The notes: generated by a model not told the origin, from the sequence alone. A stretch of DNA of 64,000 nucleotides from a virus (IMGVR_UViG_3300024265_000030:1-64000), one strand, 5' to 3'. Shown: positions 47,318 to 55,550, counted from the stretch's first letter. A program made the numbers and translations.

Positions 47318-47688
47318 ACAATTTGCTCCTTGTTGTGTAATACCGAACATTCCTTTTTAGAAGGAATACCTTTCTTTTTACCCTCCAGAATATCGCATAT
47401 CAGCCTATATGTATCTGTTGTTTGCTGATAATAGGTTTTTTCATCATCCCTACAGTTACCATCATGGATTTCCCGTGCATTCCAGTCTCTTTCATCAAGT
47501 ATCTTCTGCTTTAATGAAACACAACTATAATACCCTATAAATCCTTGTCTGCTGTAATGAGCAATAAACCCAGATTTAATATGCAGCCAGTCATAAGCTA
47601 CCTCTGTTAATAGCTCAATATCAGTACAGGCCAATACAATACTTCGTACAATCTTATTAATAATAAATTGTGGTTCTGGTTCTAACAT
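47314..47688 (-). CDS. hypothetical protein
   Basis: This encodes 124 residues, mixed alpha/beta, with a Cys/Arg-rich middle. No recognisable motif. It starts 42 bases from the SSB-like gene. Confidence 0.5.
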   Translation of the reverse strand: MLEPEPQFIINKIVRSIVLACTDIELLTEVAYDWLHIKSGFIAHYSRQGFIGYYSCVSLKQKILDERDWNAREIHDGNCRDDEKTYYQQTTDTYRLICDILEGKKKGIPSKKECSVLHNKEQIV

Positions 47689-47730
47689 TATCCTCCCGAT
47701 CAGTCTTTAAAATTTTATAGCATATCATAC

Positions 47731-47976
47731 TTATTTCGCAGGTAAAAACTTAACTTCTCTACCGTTAATATGTGTACCCTCAAGATGGCCACTTACAAGC
47801 ACATGACTGCCCGTCTTTAAATAACGAATACAGTTTTCTGCCAGTTGATTTGTTACACGAACATTAATGGTCTTGTTTTCCTTATTCCGGACATCAATTG
47901 TAAAAAAGCTGTATTCACCTTCGTTAGTTACATCACTTGCTAAATGCCCTTCAATAACTACAAGATTTAAGTTCAT
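47731..47976 (-). CDS. SSB-like OB-fold protein
   Basis: This encodes 81 residues. NLVVIEGHLASDVTNEGEYS and FFTIDVRNKENKTINVRVTN, then LKTGSHVLVSGHLEGT, follow the SSB OB-fold pattern. The acidic C-terminal tail of cellular SSB is absent, so it may be a short PriB-like or specialised single-strand binder. It would act at replication or recombination intermediates. Confidence 0.75.
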   Translation of the reverse strand: MNLNLVVIEGHLASDVTNEGEYSFFTIDVRNKENKTINVRVTNQLAENCIRYLKTGSHVLVSGHLEGTHINGREVKFLPAK

Positions 47977-48209
47977 ACTATGCTCCTTGTTTTTTTATTC
48001 CACCATTCATCATTTGCAAACGGTAAATCCAGCCATGTTTTATTATCAACATTACTTATGAATAACGAGGTATTGGTATAGAACGGATAATTATCTTTTA
48101 ACCACTGTTCAACTCTCGGTGTATAGCGGACATACAAATCCGATGCATGAGTATCAAAGTCCTGCTCATTTACATCAGTATGTTTTATCAATTCGGCTTT
48201 TAAATCCAC
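47973..48209 (-). CDS. conserved phage small protein (FDTHASDLYVRYTP)
   Basis: This encodes 78 residues. DFDTHASDLYVRYTPRVEQW is a recurrent phage block. ATGA overlap with the SSB-like gene. Function unknown. Confidence 0.6.
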   Translation of the reverse strand: MDLKAELIKHTDVNEQDFDTHASDLYVRYTPRVEQWLKDNYPFYTNTSLFISNVDNKTWLDLPFANDEWWNKKTRSIV

Positions 48210-48391
48210 TGTACCCTCCTTTTCGCATTTAAGTATTTTACAGTAGCCTGTTTAAAAGTAAGTCCTTTATCCATGTAATACTTAGTCCGAACCAATTGAA
48301 AGAAATCCAACCGTGCAGTCAGGCAAGCGTATTTAAACTGCTTTAAAGTTAATCTATTATTAAACGAAACTGTTCCGAATATTATCATCAA
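48200..48391 (-). CDS. small basic protein
   Basis: This encodes 63 residues, basic and aromatic (LDFFQLVRTKYYMDKG; LNAKRRVQW). No family. Confidence 0.5.
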   Translation of the reverse strand: MMIIFGTVSFNNRLTLKQFKYACLTARLDFFQLVRTKYYMDKGLTFKQATVKYLNAKRRVQWI

Positions 48392-48422
48392 TCCCTCCGC
48401 AGTTCATTATAATTACCCACTT

Positions 48423-48629
48423 TCATACACCCTCCAGGTTAGCCTTTAAAATTTCAATAATCCCCTTTACACCTCCACTAATACCGGACACATTCCCATT
48501 AATATGGGTCACGTTATGAACCTCATTCAAGCAATCTGAGCATGGCAAGTCTTTATGTTTACAGTATAGGTGTGTTGGTTGTAATAATGTTAGCTGTCTT
48601 TTAATTCTCTCATCCATTTTATTTTTCAT
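48423..48629 (-). CDS. small protein with NVSGISG motif
   Basis: This encodes 68 residues. CKHKDLPCSDCLNEV is a Cys cluster, followed by ITHINGNVSGISGGVKG-like repeats similar to those in phage proteins. The start is preceded by GGAGAG. Confidence 0.5.
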   Translation of the reverse strand: MKNKMDERIKRQLTLLQPTHLYCKHKDLPCSDCLNEVHNVTHINGNVSGISGGVKGIIEILKANLEGV

Positions 48630-48707
48630 ACACTCTCCAGATTAGCATCTTATAGTTTATATCTATTTATCTAATAGAAGTCCATTAGACCACTATTACA
48701 TAAATAG

Positions 48708-48744
48708 AAAGGGAGAGAAAGGATAAACTCTCCCCCTCCCTTTT
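48708..48744 (-). terminator. terminator-like hairpin, possibly bidirectional
   Basis: AAAGGGAG (48708-48715) pairs with CTCCCTTT (48736-48743). It is downstream of the gene at 48770, and T-rich sequence is present on both sides. Confidence 0.55.
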
Positions 48745-48769
48745 ATCACTTAAGACTTAGTATCTAGTA

Positions 48770-49024
48770 CTATGCAGATACAGTCAGGACTTCGTTCTCT
48801 CCAAGTTTATCTATTTGTGTATCATAGTTACCATCAGAGAACTCTTTTAGTACATCAGCATACCTAAGTATAGCTGCAATTTTAGCTTTACCTAAACTGA
48901 ACCCACCTTTAGTAAAATTACCAGAGATACGTACTACAGGTGTACCGTTCATAGAATAGAACTTCTCTAATTTAGGCTCTATTATAGCAGGCTTACTTGA
49001 CGTGGTTGTTTTAACAAGTTTCAT
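48770..49024 (-). CDS. hypothetical protein with dedicated promoter region
   Basis: This encodes 84 residues with a Gly/Lys-rich, beta-like core (VRISGNFTKGGFSLGKAKIA). A repeated element lies 125 bases upstream and a terminator hairpin is just downstream, as for the gene at 37060; both are probably well-expressed single-gene units. Confidence 0.6.
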   Translation of the reverse strand: MKLVKTTTSSKPAIIEPKLEKFYSMNGTPVVRISGNFTKGGFSLGKAKIAAILRYADVLKEFSDGNYDTQIDKLGENEVLTVSA

Positions 49025-49148
49025 GTTATGCTCCTTTTAAAAATGTATATGTTAATTATGATGAAAACATAGCGTCACCATAATAATAACCAAAGTCGTA
49101 ATTGCTTACAAACAACTGAAGTATTGTTGTAATAATTGCTGCACTTTA

Positions 49149-49181
49149 TGTACTAAAGCTGACTTCCGCCAGCAAGTCTCA
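49149..49181 (-). promoter_or_regulatory. repeated element, copy 3
   Basis: TGTACTAAAGCTGACTTCCG, then CCAGCAAGTCTCA. It lies upstream of the gene at 49024, with a leader of about 125 bases. Confidence 0.65.
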
Positions 49182-49460
49182 AACCAAAGTTGACCATTGT
49201 TATCAACAACTTATGAACACTACTGGTACACTACCCCCATAGAAAAAGAGAGTAAAGTACAGTAAGTATATACATATAAAGAATAATTATAACATAATAA
49301 CAGTAATATACACAGAGAGAGGAGGGAGGGGTACACATAAAGCCTACACTGATTTAGTATACTATACCTTAGTATAACCTATATCCATCCATACAGTTTA
49401 TTAATATCTCCGGTATACCCATAACCATCTATATTCTTATTAACATCTTATAAAAACATC

Positions 49461-49613
49461 CATAGACAGCTTATAGACAACATGTGACTGTCTATAGATC
49501 AGCCTATAGACAGCTTATAGGCAGCTTATAAATAACCATAGATCAGCCTATAGACAGCTTATAAATAACCATAGATAGCTTATAGACAGCTTATAGACAA
49601 CATACGACTGTCA
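49461..49613. repeat. iteron-like direct repeats
   Basis: The unit TATAGACAGCTTATA, or close variants, occurs about five times, with CATAGATCAGCC and AAATAACC between. The array is flanked by a longer direct repeat: TAGACAGCTTATAGACAAC near 49463 and near 49582, each followed by an ACTGTC. Spacing and AT-rich surroundings are those of a replication origin or a multi-site operator. Confidence 0.65.
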
Positions 49614-49865
49614 ACGCTAAGGGAAAAGCCGGTCAGCCGCCCCCACACCCCTGTCCTTCTGATCCCGCTATACCCTTACACTTTTTTTAGTGTTCAGCTG
49701 TAGATTAACCAATAGCTCAACCATAGTTCAGCCTACACCCTCCCTACCTTAGCATAAAAGGTAGAGAGGGAGATAAGCTTAGAGGAGGGAAGTATATTAA
49801 CCGTTACTGTTATACTAACAGTAAGGTCATCTGTTATATAGTATATGTATTTTACCTGCGCTTTA

Positions 49866-50106
49866 TGTACTATAGCTGACTTCCGCCGGTTTGTCTCAAA
49901 CTGTAGCTCTACCGGCTATCAGCAGAAAATGATTCAACACGTCATTCTGCCGACTATCGGCAGTTTGCTGTGACACGTCATTTAGCCGCACTTTATGTAC
50001 TATAGCTGACTTCCGCCGGTTTGTCTCATCCTTACGTCAATAACGTAAGGATGATTCAACACGTCATTCTGCCGACTATCGGCAGAATGATATGACACGT
50101 CATTAT
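49866..50106 (-). promoter_or_regulatory. repeated element copies 4 and 5 with hairpin modules
   Basis: Copies at 49866-49898 and 49996-50028 (TGTACTATAGCTGACTTCCG, then CCGGTTTGTCTCA). Each is followed by a hairpin (CTGCCGACTATCGGCAG at 49947-49963 and 50069-50085) and an ACACGTCATT word. A second hairpin CCTTACG/CGTAAGG lies in unit 5. Leftward reading suggests tandem promoter-operator cassettes. Confidence 0.65.
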
Positions 50107-50246
50107 GGTCACTTCTAACATAAGCGTAAATAGAGTAAAACACACCTATTTATCCTGTATTTTGCTCTATTTATGCTTATAAGATGCTATTTAGCATACA
50201 CTTAGCTACTATACTCTAATAATAACAGCTTTAAGTCTATACTACG

Positions 50247-50423
50247 TTATAGAAAGATATCTATCTCTCTAATATCGTCCAGTATAATAGTATGTTTGTA
50301 CCGTGGATGTATATAGCCTTTTTTCTTGTAATACCTCTTAAGTATCATTAACCTATCGGCCTGGATTATACCAATAGTCTCTTTACCCTTATTCTTAACC
50401 TCTATTATTTTGGTTAAAACCAT
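50247..50423 (-). CDS. small basic protein within the control region
   Basis: This encodes 58 residues from the ATG at 50423 behind AGGAGG. It is basic with alternating hydrophobics (IGIIQADRLMILKRYYKKKG). It lies between repeated element clusters, so it could be a regulator of them. Confidence 0.55.
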   Translation of the reverse strand: MVLTKIIEVKNKGKETIGIIQADRLMILKRYYKKKGYIHPRYKHTIILDDIREIDIFL

Positions 50424-50472
50424 TATACCTCCTGTTGTATTATCAGCAGTTATGATAAATAACCGCACTTTA

Positions 50473-50627
50473 TGTACTATAGCTGACCTCCGCCAATTTG
50501 TCTCATCTTTACGTTAATAACGTAATAATGCTATGGTACGTCATTCTGCCGACTATCGGCAGAATGATATGACACGTCATTTAGCCGCACTTTATGTACT
50601 ATAGCTGACCTCCGCCAATTTGTCTCA
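50473..50627 (-). promoter_or_regulatory. repeated element copies 6 and 7 with hairpin module
   Basis: Copies at 50473-50505 and 50595-50627 (TGTACTATAGCTGACCTCCG, then CCAATTTGTCTCA), slightly diverged from copies 4-5. Between them is CTGCCGACTATCGGCAG (50546-50562) and the ACACGTCATT word. Confidence 0.65.
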
Positions 50628-50865
50628 AACTGTAGTTCTGCCGATAAGTATATATAGTCATATCTTCATTTTGTATCGGTAATAATAGTTCGGTAATAAC
50701 CTTATAGCCTTATAGTGCTATTATACGAAAACGCCCCGTCTTCTTGCGTCCTACGTCCAGACCTCTCCCAGGTTGAGAAGGCTTTGATATATGTCAATAG
50801 TACGGCAACTATAAGATGTCAGATTCTATTTAAGACCTATGCGGATAACCGATAACTACTTTATA
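50628..50865. other. non-coding stretch after element copy 7
   Basis: There is no credible gene. It holds CCGATA and TATCGGT about 30 bases apart, and a leftward TTGACATATATCAA-like sequence. I cannot assign a role. Confidence 0.4.
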
Positions 50866-51327
50866 CTATGATAGATGAGCCAATAACTTATATTTTGCTT
50901 TAAAGTTTAATATAGTAGACCCGGGATGTACATGCTTTTCTCTAAGTTCTGCTACCTGCTTACCAATCTTACCATATCCGAATACAATATCCCTTCTAAG
51001 CTTTTCTAGTTTTCTCGGACTAACACCCTTTTCCTCTTGTCTGAGTAGATATCTCTCTTTATCTCTTTCTGTTTTTGCCCATATTATTTCTCTATACACT
51101 GTAGATAAAAGTGTTTTTAGTTTAGTCCCCCTGTGTGTTACATAACCCACAGGTTTAATATACACCCTTTTTATCCGTATCTTTTCCTGTTCCTTCTTTT
51201 CCTCAACTCGTGCTAGTCTGTCTGATTCAATTAACCTTTGTGCATTCAGTACATTAATAGTCTCAATTGCTTTTTCTCTTGTACCTGCTGTTGCAAGTAA
51301 CCTTACTAATGTTTCTCTAAAACTCAT
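50866..51327 (-). CDS. basic hypothetical protein
   Basis: This encodes 153 residues, Arg/Lys-rich (KIRIKRVYIKPVGYVTHRGTK) and helical (AKTERDKERYLLRQEEKG). It is a candidate nucleic-acid-binding protein. It borders the control region. Confidence 0.55.
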   Translation of the reverse strand: MSFRETLVRLLATAGTREKAIETINVLNAQRLIESDRLARVEEKKEQEKIRIKRVYIKPVGYVTHRGTKLKTLLSTVYREIIWAKTERDKERYLLRQEEKGVSPRKLEKLRRDIVFGYGKIGKQVAELREKHVHPGSTILNFKAKYKLLAHLS

Positions 51328-51347
51328 ACTTCCCTCCTGTTATTAAA

Positions 51348-51773
51348 TTATAAAATACCACCCTTTTTAAATGAATAATAGTTTTCCTCATTTACAGTTA
51401 CAATTAAATGGTCTAAGAAGTTAAGCCCTATGTACTTTGCAGCCTTATTAACGTTCCTGGTAAAAGTTATATCCTCCTGTGATGGTGAAGCATCGTCAGA
51501 CGGATGATTGTGGATTATCACGAAGTTACGAGCATTAACTTTTAGTAGAGGTATAAATATATCTGCAGGAGTACACGCTATTGTGTTATAGCCTCCAATA
51601 GCGATATCCTTCTTTATAATCACTTTATTCTTGATATTCATACCTATAACTACCATCTTCTCATTATACTCAAACTCACCCTTTACAAACTCCCTGACTG
51701 ACTCCGGTGTCTTGATAAATGTGTCAAAGTTGTCGCTGCACTGCAAATAAAAGTATTTAACTTTAAATTCCAT
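51348..51773 (-). CDS. RadC-like JAB/MPN protein
   Basis: This encodes 141 residues. FVIIHNHPSDDASPSQEDI is the JAMM zinc motif (HNHP ... D), with the RadC-type tail AAKYIGLNFLDHLIVT. Compared with RadC it lacks the N-terminal helix-hairpin-helix domain. RadC proteins associate with mobile elements; the activity is unproven. Confidence 0.85.
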   Translation of the reverse strand: MEFKVKYFYLQCSDNFDTFIKTPESVREFVKGEFEYNEKMVVIGMNIKNKVIIKKDIAIGGYNTIACTPADIFIPLLKVNARNFVIIHNHPSDDASPSQEDITFTRNVNKAAKYIGLNFLDHLIVTVNEENYYSFKKGGIL

Positions 51774-51785
51774 GCTTCCTCCTTT

Positions 51786-51950
51786 TTAAATATTTACACC
51801 TACTGATCGTGCCCAAAGATATAAGCTCTCAGCATTATAAACCCACTGCCTAAGTTCTTCTTTATCAAATCTAGTAGCATTAGGGCATTTCTCACGGATA
51901 TGAGCTTTTATTTCCTCTTTATTCTGTTTAATAAACTCAGTTAGACTCAT
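51786..51950 (-). CDS. small helical protein
   Basis: This encodes 54 residues with AGGAGG upstream. TEFIKQNKEEIKAHIREKCP then a Trp-rich helical end. Function unknown. Confidence 0.55.
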   Translation of the reverse strand: MSLTEFIKQNKEEIKAHIREKCPNATRFDKEELRQWVYNAESLYLWARSVGVNI

Positions 51951-52089
51951 ATTTCCTCCTTTTATATTTCTTTTTAATATGATACTTAGTTAAATGGGAT
52001 GGATGCCCAAAATACCTTGGTAAACCTGCGTGTAATGTCTGTTTTCTATGTTTACGAGCTAATTTAGATGCTTGCTGCTTTTTACCCGT
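51937..52089 (-). CDS. basic microprotein with probable ACG start
   Basis: This encodes 50 residues. The frame has no ATG/GTG/TTG, but an ACG follows GGAGGTGATAC, a near-perfect ribosome site. The product (GKKQQASKLARKHRKQ, GLPRYFGHPSHLTKYHIKKK) is strongly basic and protein-like. An RNA-binding role is plausible. It overlaps both neighbours slightly. Confidence 0.5.
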   Translation of the reverse strand, partial: TGKKQQASKLARKHRKQTLHAGLPRYFGHPSHLTKYHIKKKYKRRKYESN

Positions 52090-52333
52090 GTATCACCTCC
52101 TCCTTTGTGTAATAGACTTGAACTGCTTCACATGACTTACTAAGCTTAATGAGTATGCCCCCGTTAATGTGGAGGCATAGGTCTGGACCGAATATCAATG
52201 TTGTATCTTGCCAAGGTGTTTTAGGTTTCATAAACTCACCTAGAGGATATACCTTTCTGTAGTAAAGGAAGAAAGGATTACCTGCAGCATCGTATTGCAC
52301 TTCTCTCCAATGATAATTAGATTTTAATAGCAT
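52082..52333 (-). CDS. hypothetical protein
   Basis: This encodes 83 residues, beta-rich (YHWREVQYDAAGNPFFLYYR), with IFGPDLCLHINGGILIKLS. It overlaps both neighbours. No family. Confidence 0.5.
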   Translation of the reverse strand: MLLKSNYHWREVQYDAAGNPFFLYYRKVYPLGEFMKPKTPWQDTTLIFGPDLCLHINGGILIKLSKSCEAVQVYYTKEEVIHG

Positions 52334-52518
52334 AACTTACCTAATGCCGGTTCAGGGGCATTTTCAATAAAATCATTAATTATCCCTGTGTCTATATACT
52401 CCTTTTCAAAGTATTCTGCTTTTTTCTTAGAAAGTTTACCTTCGATAAAATTTAAATACATTTCCTTAATGCCTTCACTAATTAAAGTATTATACTGATC
52501 TTTCTCTTTATTAAGCAT
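52324..52518 (-). CDS. small helical protein
   Basis: This encodes 64 residues, charged and helical (EKDQYNTLISEGIKEMYLNF). Function unknown. Confidence 0.5.
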   Translation of the reverse strand: MLNKEKDQYNTLISEGIKEMYLNFIEGKLSKKKAEYFEKEYIDTGIINDFIENAPEPALGKLCY

Positions 52519-52530
52519 AATTACCTCCTT

Positions 52531-52710
52531 TTATGCTACGCCTATGTCTTCAAGAAACTGATCCATTATACATTCTTCTACTTCTTCTGCGCCGGGACAA
52601 CACTTAATTTTGCATATTTGTTTATTATATTCTGAGCAGTACCACAGCTTAATGACATTTACTAACTCTAGTTCTAAACAATTACAACCCTTACATTCTT
52701 CTACTCTCAT
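52531..52710 (-). CDS. cysteine-rich small protein
   Basis: This encodes 59 residues with eight cysteines (ECKGCNCLELELV, YCSEYNKQICKIKCCPG). It may hold a zinc or Fe-S site. ATGA overlap with the DUF2958 gene upstream. Confidence 0.55.
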   Translation of the reverse strand: MRVEECKGCNCLELELVNVIKLWYCSEYNKQICKIKCCPGAEEVEECIMDQFLEDIGVA

Positions 52711-53039
52711 GCATGCCCTCCTGATTTTACCTTATCTATTACTTCCTGTAATGTGTAATCATCGAAGTACATATCTCTTTCTACTGATAACCCGAATTGT
52801 GGAAACTTTAAAGCCTCAAGCTCATCTTGACTTACTGATCCACATTCAGCCATCTGTGGATCTCCAAGATTTACAAATGCCTGGTAGATTCTATCTTTAG
52901 GATCATACTCATAGCAGTACCAGCTGCATGCACCACCGCCAAAGAACTTGACTATAATCTTGATGTCTTTAGCTTGTTTCTGCGAAGTGTCACCTTGCTT
53001 CTTAAAACCTTCTAATACTTCTTTAGTTAGTAATTTCAT
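52707..53039 (-). CDS. DUF2958-like protein
   Basis: This encodes 110 residues. MKLLTKEVLEGF, VKFFGGGACSWYCYEYDPKD and ELEALKFPQFGLSVERDMYF follow the DUF2958 pattern, seen on mobile elements with no known function. Coupled on both sides. Confidence 0.75.
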   Translation of the reverse strand: MKLLTKEVLEGFKKQGDTSQKQAKDIKIIVKFFGGGACSWYCYEYDPKDRIYQAFVNLGDPQMAECGSVSQDELEALKFPQFGLSVERDMYFDDYTLQEVIDKVKSGGHA

Positions 53040-53542
53040 ATTTCGCTCCTTAATTGATATTTCTTACCACAATCACAATTAACTAAATAATTAGCGTCCG
53101 GTTCTACAGCCCTACTCCCTCCACAGTAGGGGCATTCTACATCTACTATACTATCTAACGTCATGGGTACACCAACTACAGGAACCTTATCTTTTATTTT
53201 AATAACTTCACTTCCTGCAGTAAGTTCTTTCTTAGCCTTTTCATCCCAATACTCAGGAACCTCACCTTCCAGTTTATACGCATAGTCTGTAGCTATCTCA
53301 TCCTCAGAATCATACCTGGCACATAACTCATAGTAAGTTCCAAAATCATGCGGAAAGCTTTTGACTACAAGCGTACATCCTGTAGGCGGTTCTCCGTGTA
53401 CACGAACTAACTGATTCTTAAATACCCAGCACTCCTTTCTCGCACGAGCTGCATACTGATTAGATCCAACATTTACACAATCTTCACCATAAGGAGAAGT
53501 CCCTATGTTTAAAATCTCCATATTGTAGTTTATACTATTCAT
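53036..53542 (-). CDS. conserved phage protein with C-terminal zinc ribbon
   Basis: This encodes 168 residues. YNMEILNIGTSPYGEDCVNV and LVRVHGEPPTGCTLVVKSFP, HDFGTYYELCARYD are recurrent in phages. VECPYCGGSRAVEPD ... VNCDCGKKY is an added ribbon. Function unknown. Confidence 0.65.
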   Translation of the reverse strand: MNSINYNMEILNIGTSPYGEDCVNVGSNQYAARARKECWVFKNQLVRVHGEPPTGCTLVVKSFPHDFGTYYELCARYDSEDEIATDYAYKLEGEVPEYWDEKAKKELTAGSEVIKIKDKVPVVGVPMTLDSIVDVECPYCGGSRAVEPDANYLVNCDCGKKYQLRSEI

Positions 53543-53780
53543 GCATAATCTCCTTTTTTAATTTATTAAATAACTCCTTTCCTCCTTGCTTTGTAAATTG
53601 TACTAACTGAAACCAGCCAAAGTGGCCATATGTAGGGTAATGTTCTCTATACTCAGCAATTAATCCGCACCGGTTACAGCACCTAAAGTATTTCATGTGT
53701 CCTGTAAATGGTGTTTGACTATATACCCACTTATGCCCGAATAACCTACACCTAAGTTTTACTATGCTTGTAAATACCAT
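53535..53780 (-). CDS. zinc-ribbon protein
   Basis: This encodes 81 residues from the ATG at 53780 (GGAGGAAGG). LRCRLFGHKWVYSQT and FRCCNRCGLIAEYREHYP carry the zinc ligands. A common small-protein pattern in phages. Confidence 0.6.
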   Translation of the reverse strand: MVFTSIVKLRCRLFGHKWVYSQTPFTGHMKYFRCCNRCGLIAEYREHYPTYGHFGWFQLVQFTKQGGKELFNKLKKEIMHE

Positions 53781-53793
53781 ACCTTCCTCCTTT

Positions 53794-53970
53794 TTAACTC
53801 CAATCCAATAAACACTCAGCCTCATACACACATATCTTTTCATTTTTGTTATCGTCTAAATACTGAAGTAGCTCTGCTACGTTACAGAATCTTTTGATCT
53901 CTTTCTCTGTAGATACCTCACTGGGTAATAACCTTTTCTTCGGATATGTAACAACAAAATAATCTTTCAT
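53794..53970 (-). CDS. small hypothetical protein
   Basis: This encodes 58 residues from the ATG at 53970 (AAGGAGG upstream). YFVVTYPKKRLLPSEVSTEK is beta then helical. No family. Confidence 0.5.
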   Translation of the reverse strand: MKDYFVVTYPKKRLLPSEVSTEKEIKRFCNVAELLQYLDDNKNEKICVYEAECLLDWS

Positions 53971-53981
53971 ACTTTCCTCCT

Positions 53982-54170
53982 TTACCTGTCTATTCGTTTT
54001 AAAAGCCAACTAACACGCTTTAGCCATTTATCTCTTTTATGTACCATTAATCCTGTTGCGTATACGTATGTAAGGCTTGCATTCTGTGCAACTAACATGG
54101 CTTTACACTTATCATACCTATATGCCTTCTTTACGCAAAAGGATATTAAGCTATGAACAATAAGCCTCAC
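53982..54170 (-). CDS. small basic protein
   Basis: This encodes 62 residues, basic (DKCKAMLVAQNASLTYVYAT; HKRDKWLKRVSWLLKRIDR). ATGA overlap with the upstream gene. It may be membrane-active or nucleic-acid-binding. Confidence 0.45.
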   Translation of the reverse strand: MRLIVHSLISFCVKKAYRYDKCKAMLVAQNASLTYVYATGLMVHKRDKWLKRVSWLLKRIDR

Positions 54171-54406
54171 GCTATAGCCTTCTGTAGCCCGTCAATAACA
54201 GCCTGTACCATCTTGTCATCATCTCCCGGTATAGCAACTACGCTCTTAGGGCCTTCATAGTTACTATAGAATACGTACTTCATCACACTAACCTGCTTCC
54301 TGCCTTTATAAGAGCCTTTTACTACGAGTATGTGTGAGACTGATGATACCTCAATAGCCTGAATAATCTCCTGATCTGCATTAAGTTTGTACTTAGAAGT
54401 TTCCAT
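54167..54406 (-). CDS. small hypothetical protein
   Basis: This encodes 79 residues from the ATG at 54406 (GGGAGG upstream); an ATG at 54445 would add 13 residues and overlap the upstream stop. Alternating strands (IQAIEVSSVSHILVVKGSYK). No family. Confidence 0.5.
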   Translation of the reverse strand: METSKYKLNADQEIIQAIEVSSVSHILVVKGSYKGRKQVSVMKYVFYSNYEGPKSVVAIPGDDDKMVQAVIDGLQKAIA

Positions 54407-54441
54407 TAAATCCTCCCTTGTAATTGGTTTTGGTGGACATA

Positions 54442-55179
54442 TCATATCTTTAGCCTTATTCTACTGATAAGTTTCCTTACAGAGCCATAGGATGCTATTC
54501 TGCCATACTTAGTGATAAGCATGTTATACACTAGCTCCGTATTCATCTTCCTTAGCTGGATATCCGTTAGCATCACTTTAAGCTTATCCGTTGTTGTCTG
54601 TCTCTTAAAGTTACCTCGACTTATCTCTCTAATAGCGTTTACCTTATTTCGGAAATACTCAAACTTACCGTCCTTCTCCTTACCTATGAAATCTGATAAC
54701 CAATCATTAGCTGTCTGCTTACCACATGATATGTTGATTAGTGTTAGCTTAGGATTCTCTTTTATACGGCTCTCTATCCAGTCTAGTTTAGCCTCTTTAT
54801 CTTTAACACTTCTAAGGTTCTCTTGCTGTGTTTCTTTCATGTTGCCTTTATGTCCGTCACCTATACTAACGAAATCAGCTATGCTCTCATGCTCTACAAC
54901 TACATCCGCATGGCTATTACTCTCCTTTTTCATACTTTCATCCACCAACTTATCTAAGCTTTCTATCTGGTAGGAATCGAGCATATCCTTATTTTCGAGA
55001 TAGCGTCTGTCTCCTCTGATTGTTTCTATTACAATCTTAGCTAAGGCCTGTTCTGCGCCCTTAGCATCCTCCTTGAAGCTAACTGTATCCATAACTTCTG
55101 CTATCTCTAATACATGTATGTTGAAATCATTTAACCCTATTTCAGCTATAATCAAGTCTCTTACGAGTATGTCATCCAT
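54442..55179 (-). CDS. hypothetical protein with C-terminal helix-turn-helix
   Basis: This encodes 245 residues. An acidic helical N-terminal half is followed by a basic half, and the C-terminus (LVYNMLITKYGRIASYGSVRKLISRIRLKI) looks like a helix-turn-helix. It could be a DNA-binding regulator. No family is recognised. Confidence 0.55.
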   Translation of the reverse strand: MDDILVRDLIIAEIGLNDFNIHVLEIAEVMDTVSFKEDAKGAEQALAKIVIETIRGDRRYLENKDMLDSYQIESLDKLVDESMKKESNSHADVVVEHESIADFVSIGDGHKGNMKETQQENLRSVKDKEAKLDWIESRIKENPKLTLINISCGKQTANDWLSDFIGKEKDGKFEYFRNKVNAIREISRGNFKRQTTTDKLKVMLTDIQLRKMNTELVYNMLITKYGRIASYGSVRKLISRIRLKI

Positions 55180-55195
55180 TAGGTATCACCTCCTT

Positions 55196-55549
55196 TTAAC
55201 TACGGATTAACTCTCTAATAGTTTGATTCTGAGCTTTAAACTCCCTGAGTTTATACAAATAGCCTTTACTTCTTACATACAGCTCAGCTAGTGCGTACTT
55301 CAGATTCCTCATAGCCTGTTTCTTTGTTGCTACTGTCATCTCCGGAACTTGACTAAGATCATTAAAGTCCACAGTAATCTCTTTATCTAATAGTTCCACT
55401 GTACCTGCTAACCTGGCAATCTTACTGTCTAATACATCAGGACTAACACCATAAAACATCCTTCCCAGGATACTGTAAGTCCTCTGAATACATGGCTTTT
55501 CAAACTCATCAAAATCTCTAAATGTGACATCATTTAATAATTCTTGCAT
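55196..55549 (-). CDS. helical hypothetical protein
   Basis: This encodes 117 residues from the ATG at 55549 behind GGAGGTG; longer in-frame starts overlap the upstream gene. It is helical (QAMRNLKYALAELYVRSKGY). Function unknown. Confidence 0.5.
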   Translation of the reverse strand: MQELLNDVTFRDFDEFEKPCIQRTYSILGRMFYGVSPDVLDSKIARLAGTVELLDKEITVDFNDLSQVPEMTVATKKQAMRNLKYALAELYVRSKGYLYKLREFKAQNQTIRELIRS

Positions 55550-55550
55550 A

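Larger units (their letters stand above)
49025..50246 (-). other. non-coding control region
   Basis: About 1.2 kb without a credible gene. It holds repeated element copies 3-5, the iteron-like array at 49461-49613, hairpin/palindrome units, and AT-rich spacers. Its content is described in the separate entries. Confidence 0.75.

Noticed and set aside
49025-50865. CRISPR array
   Set aside because: The repeats differ in length and spacing and are palindromic or promoter-like; there are no regular spacers or cas genes.
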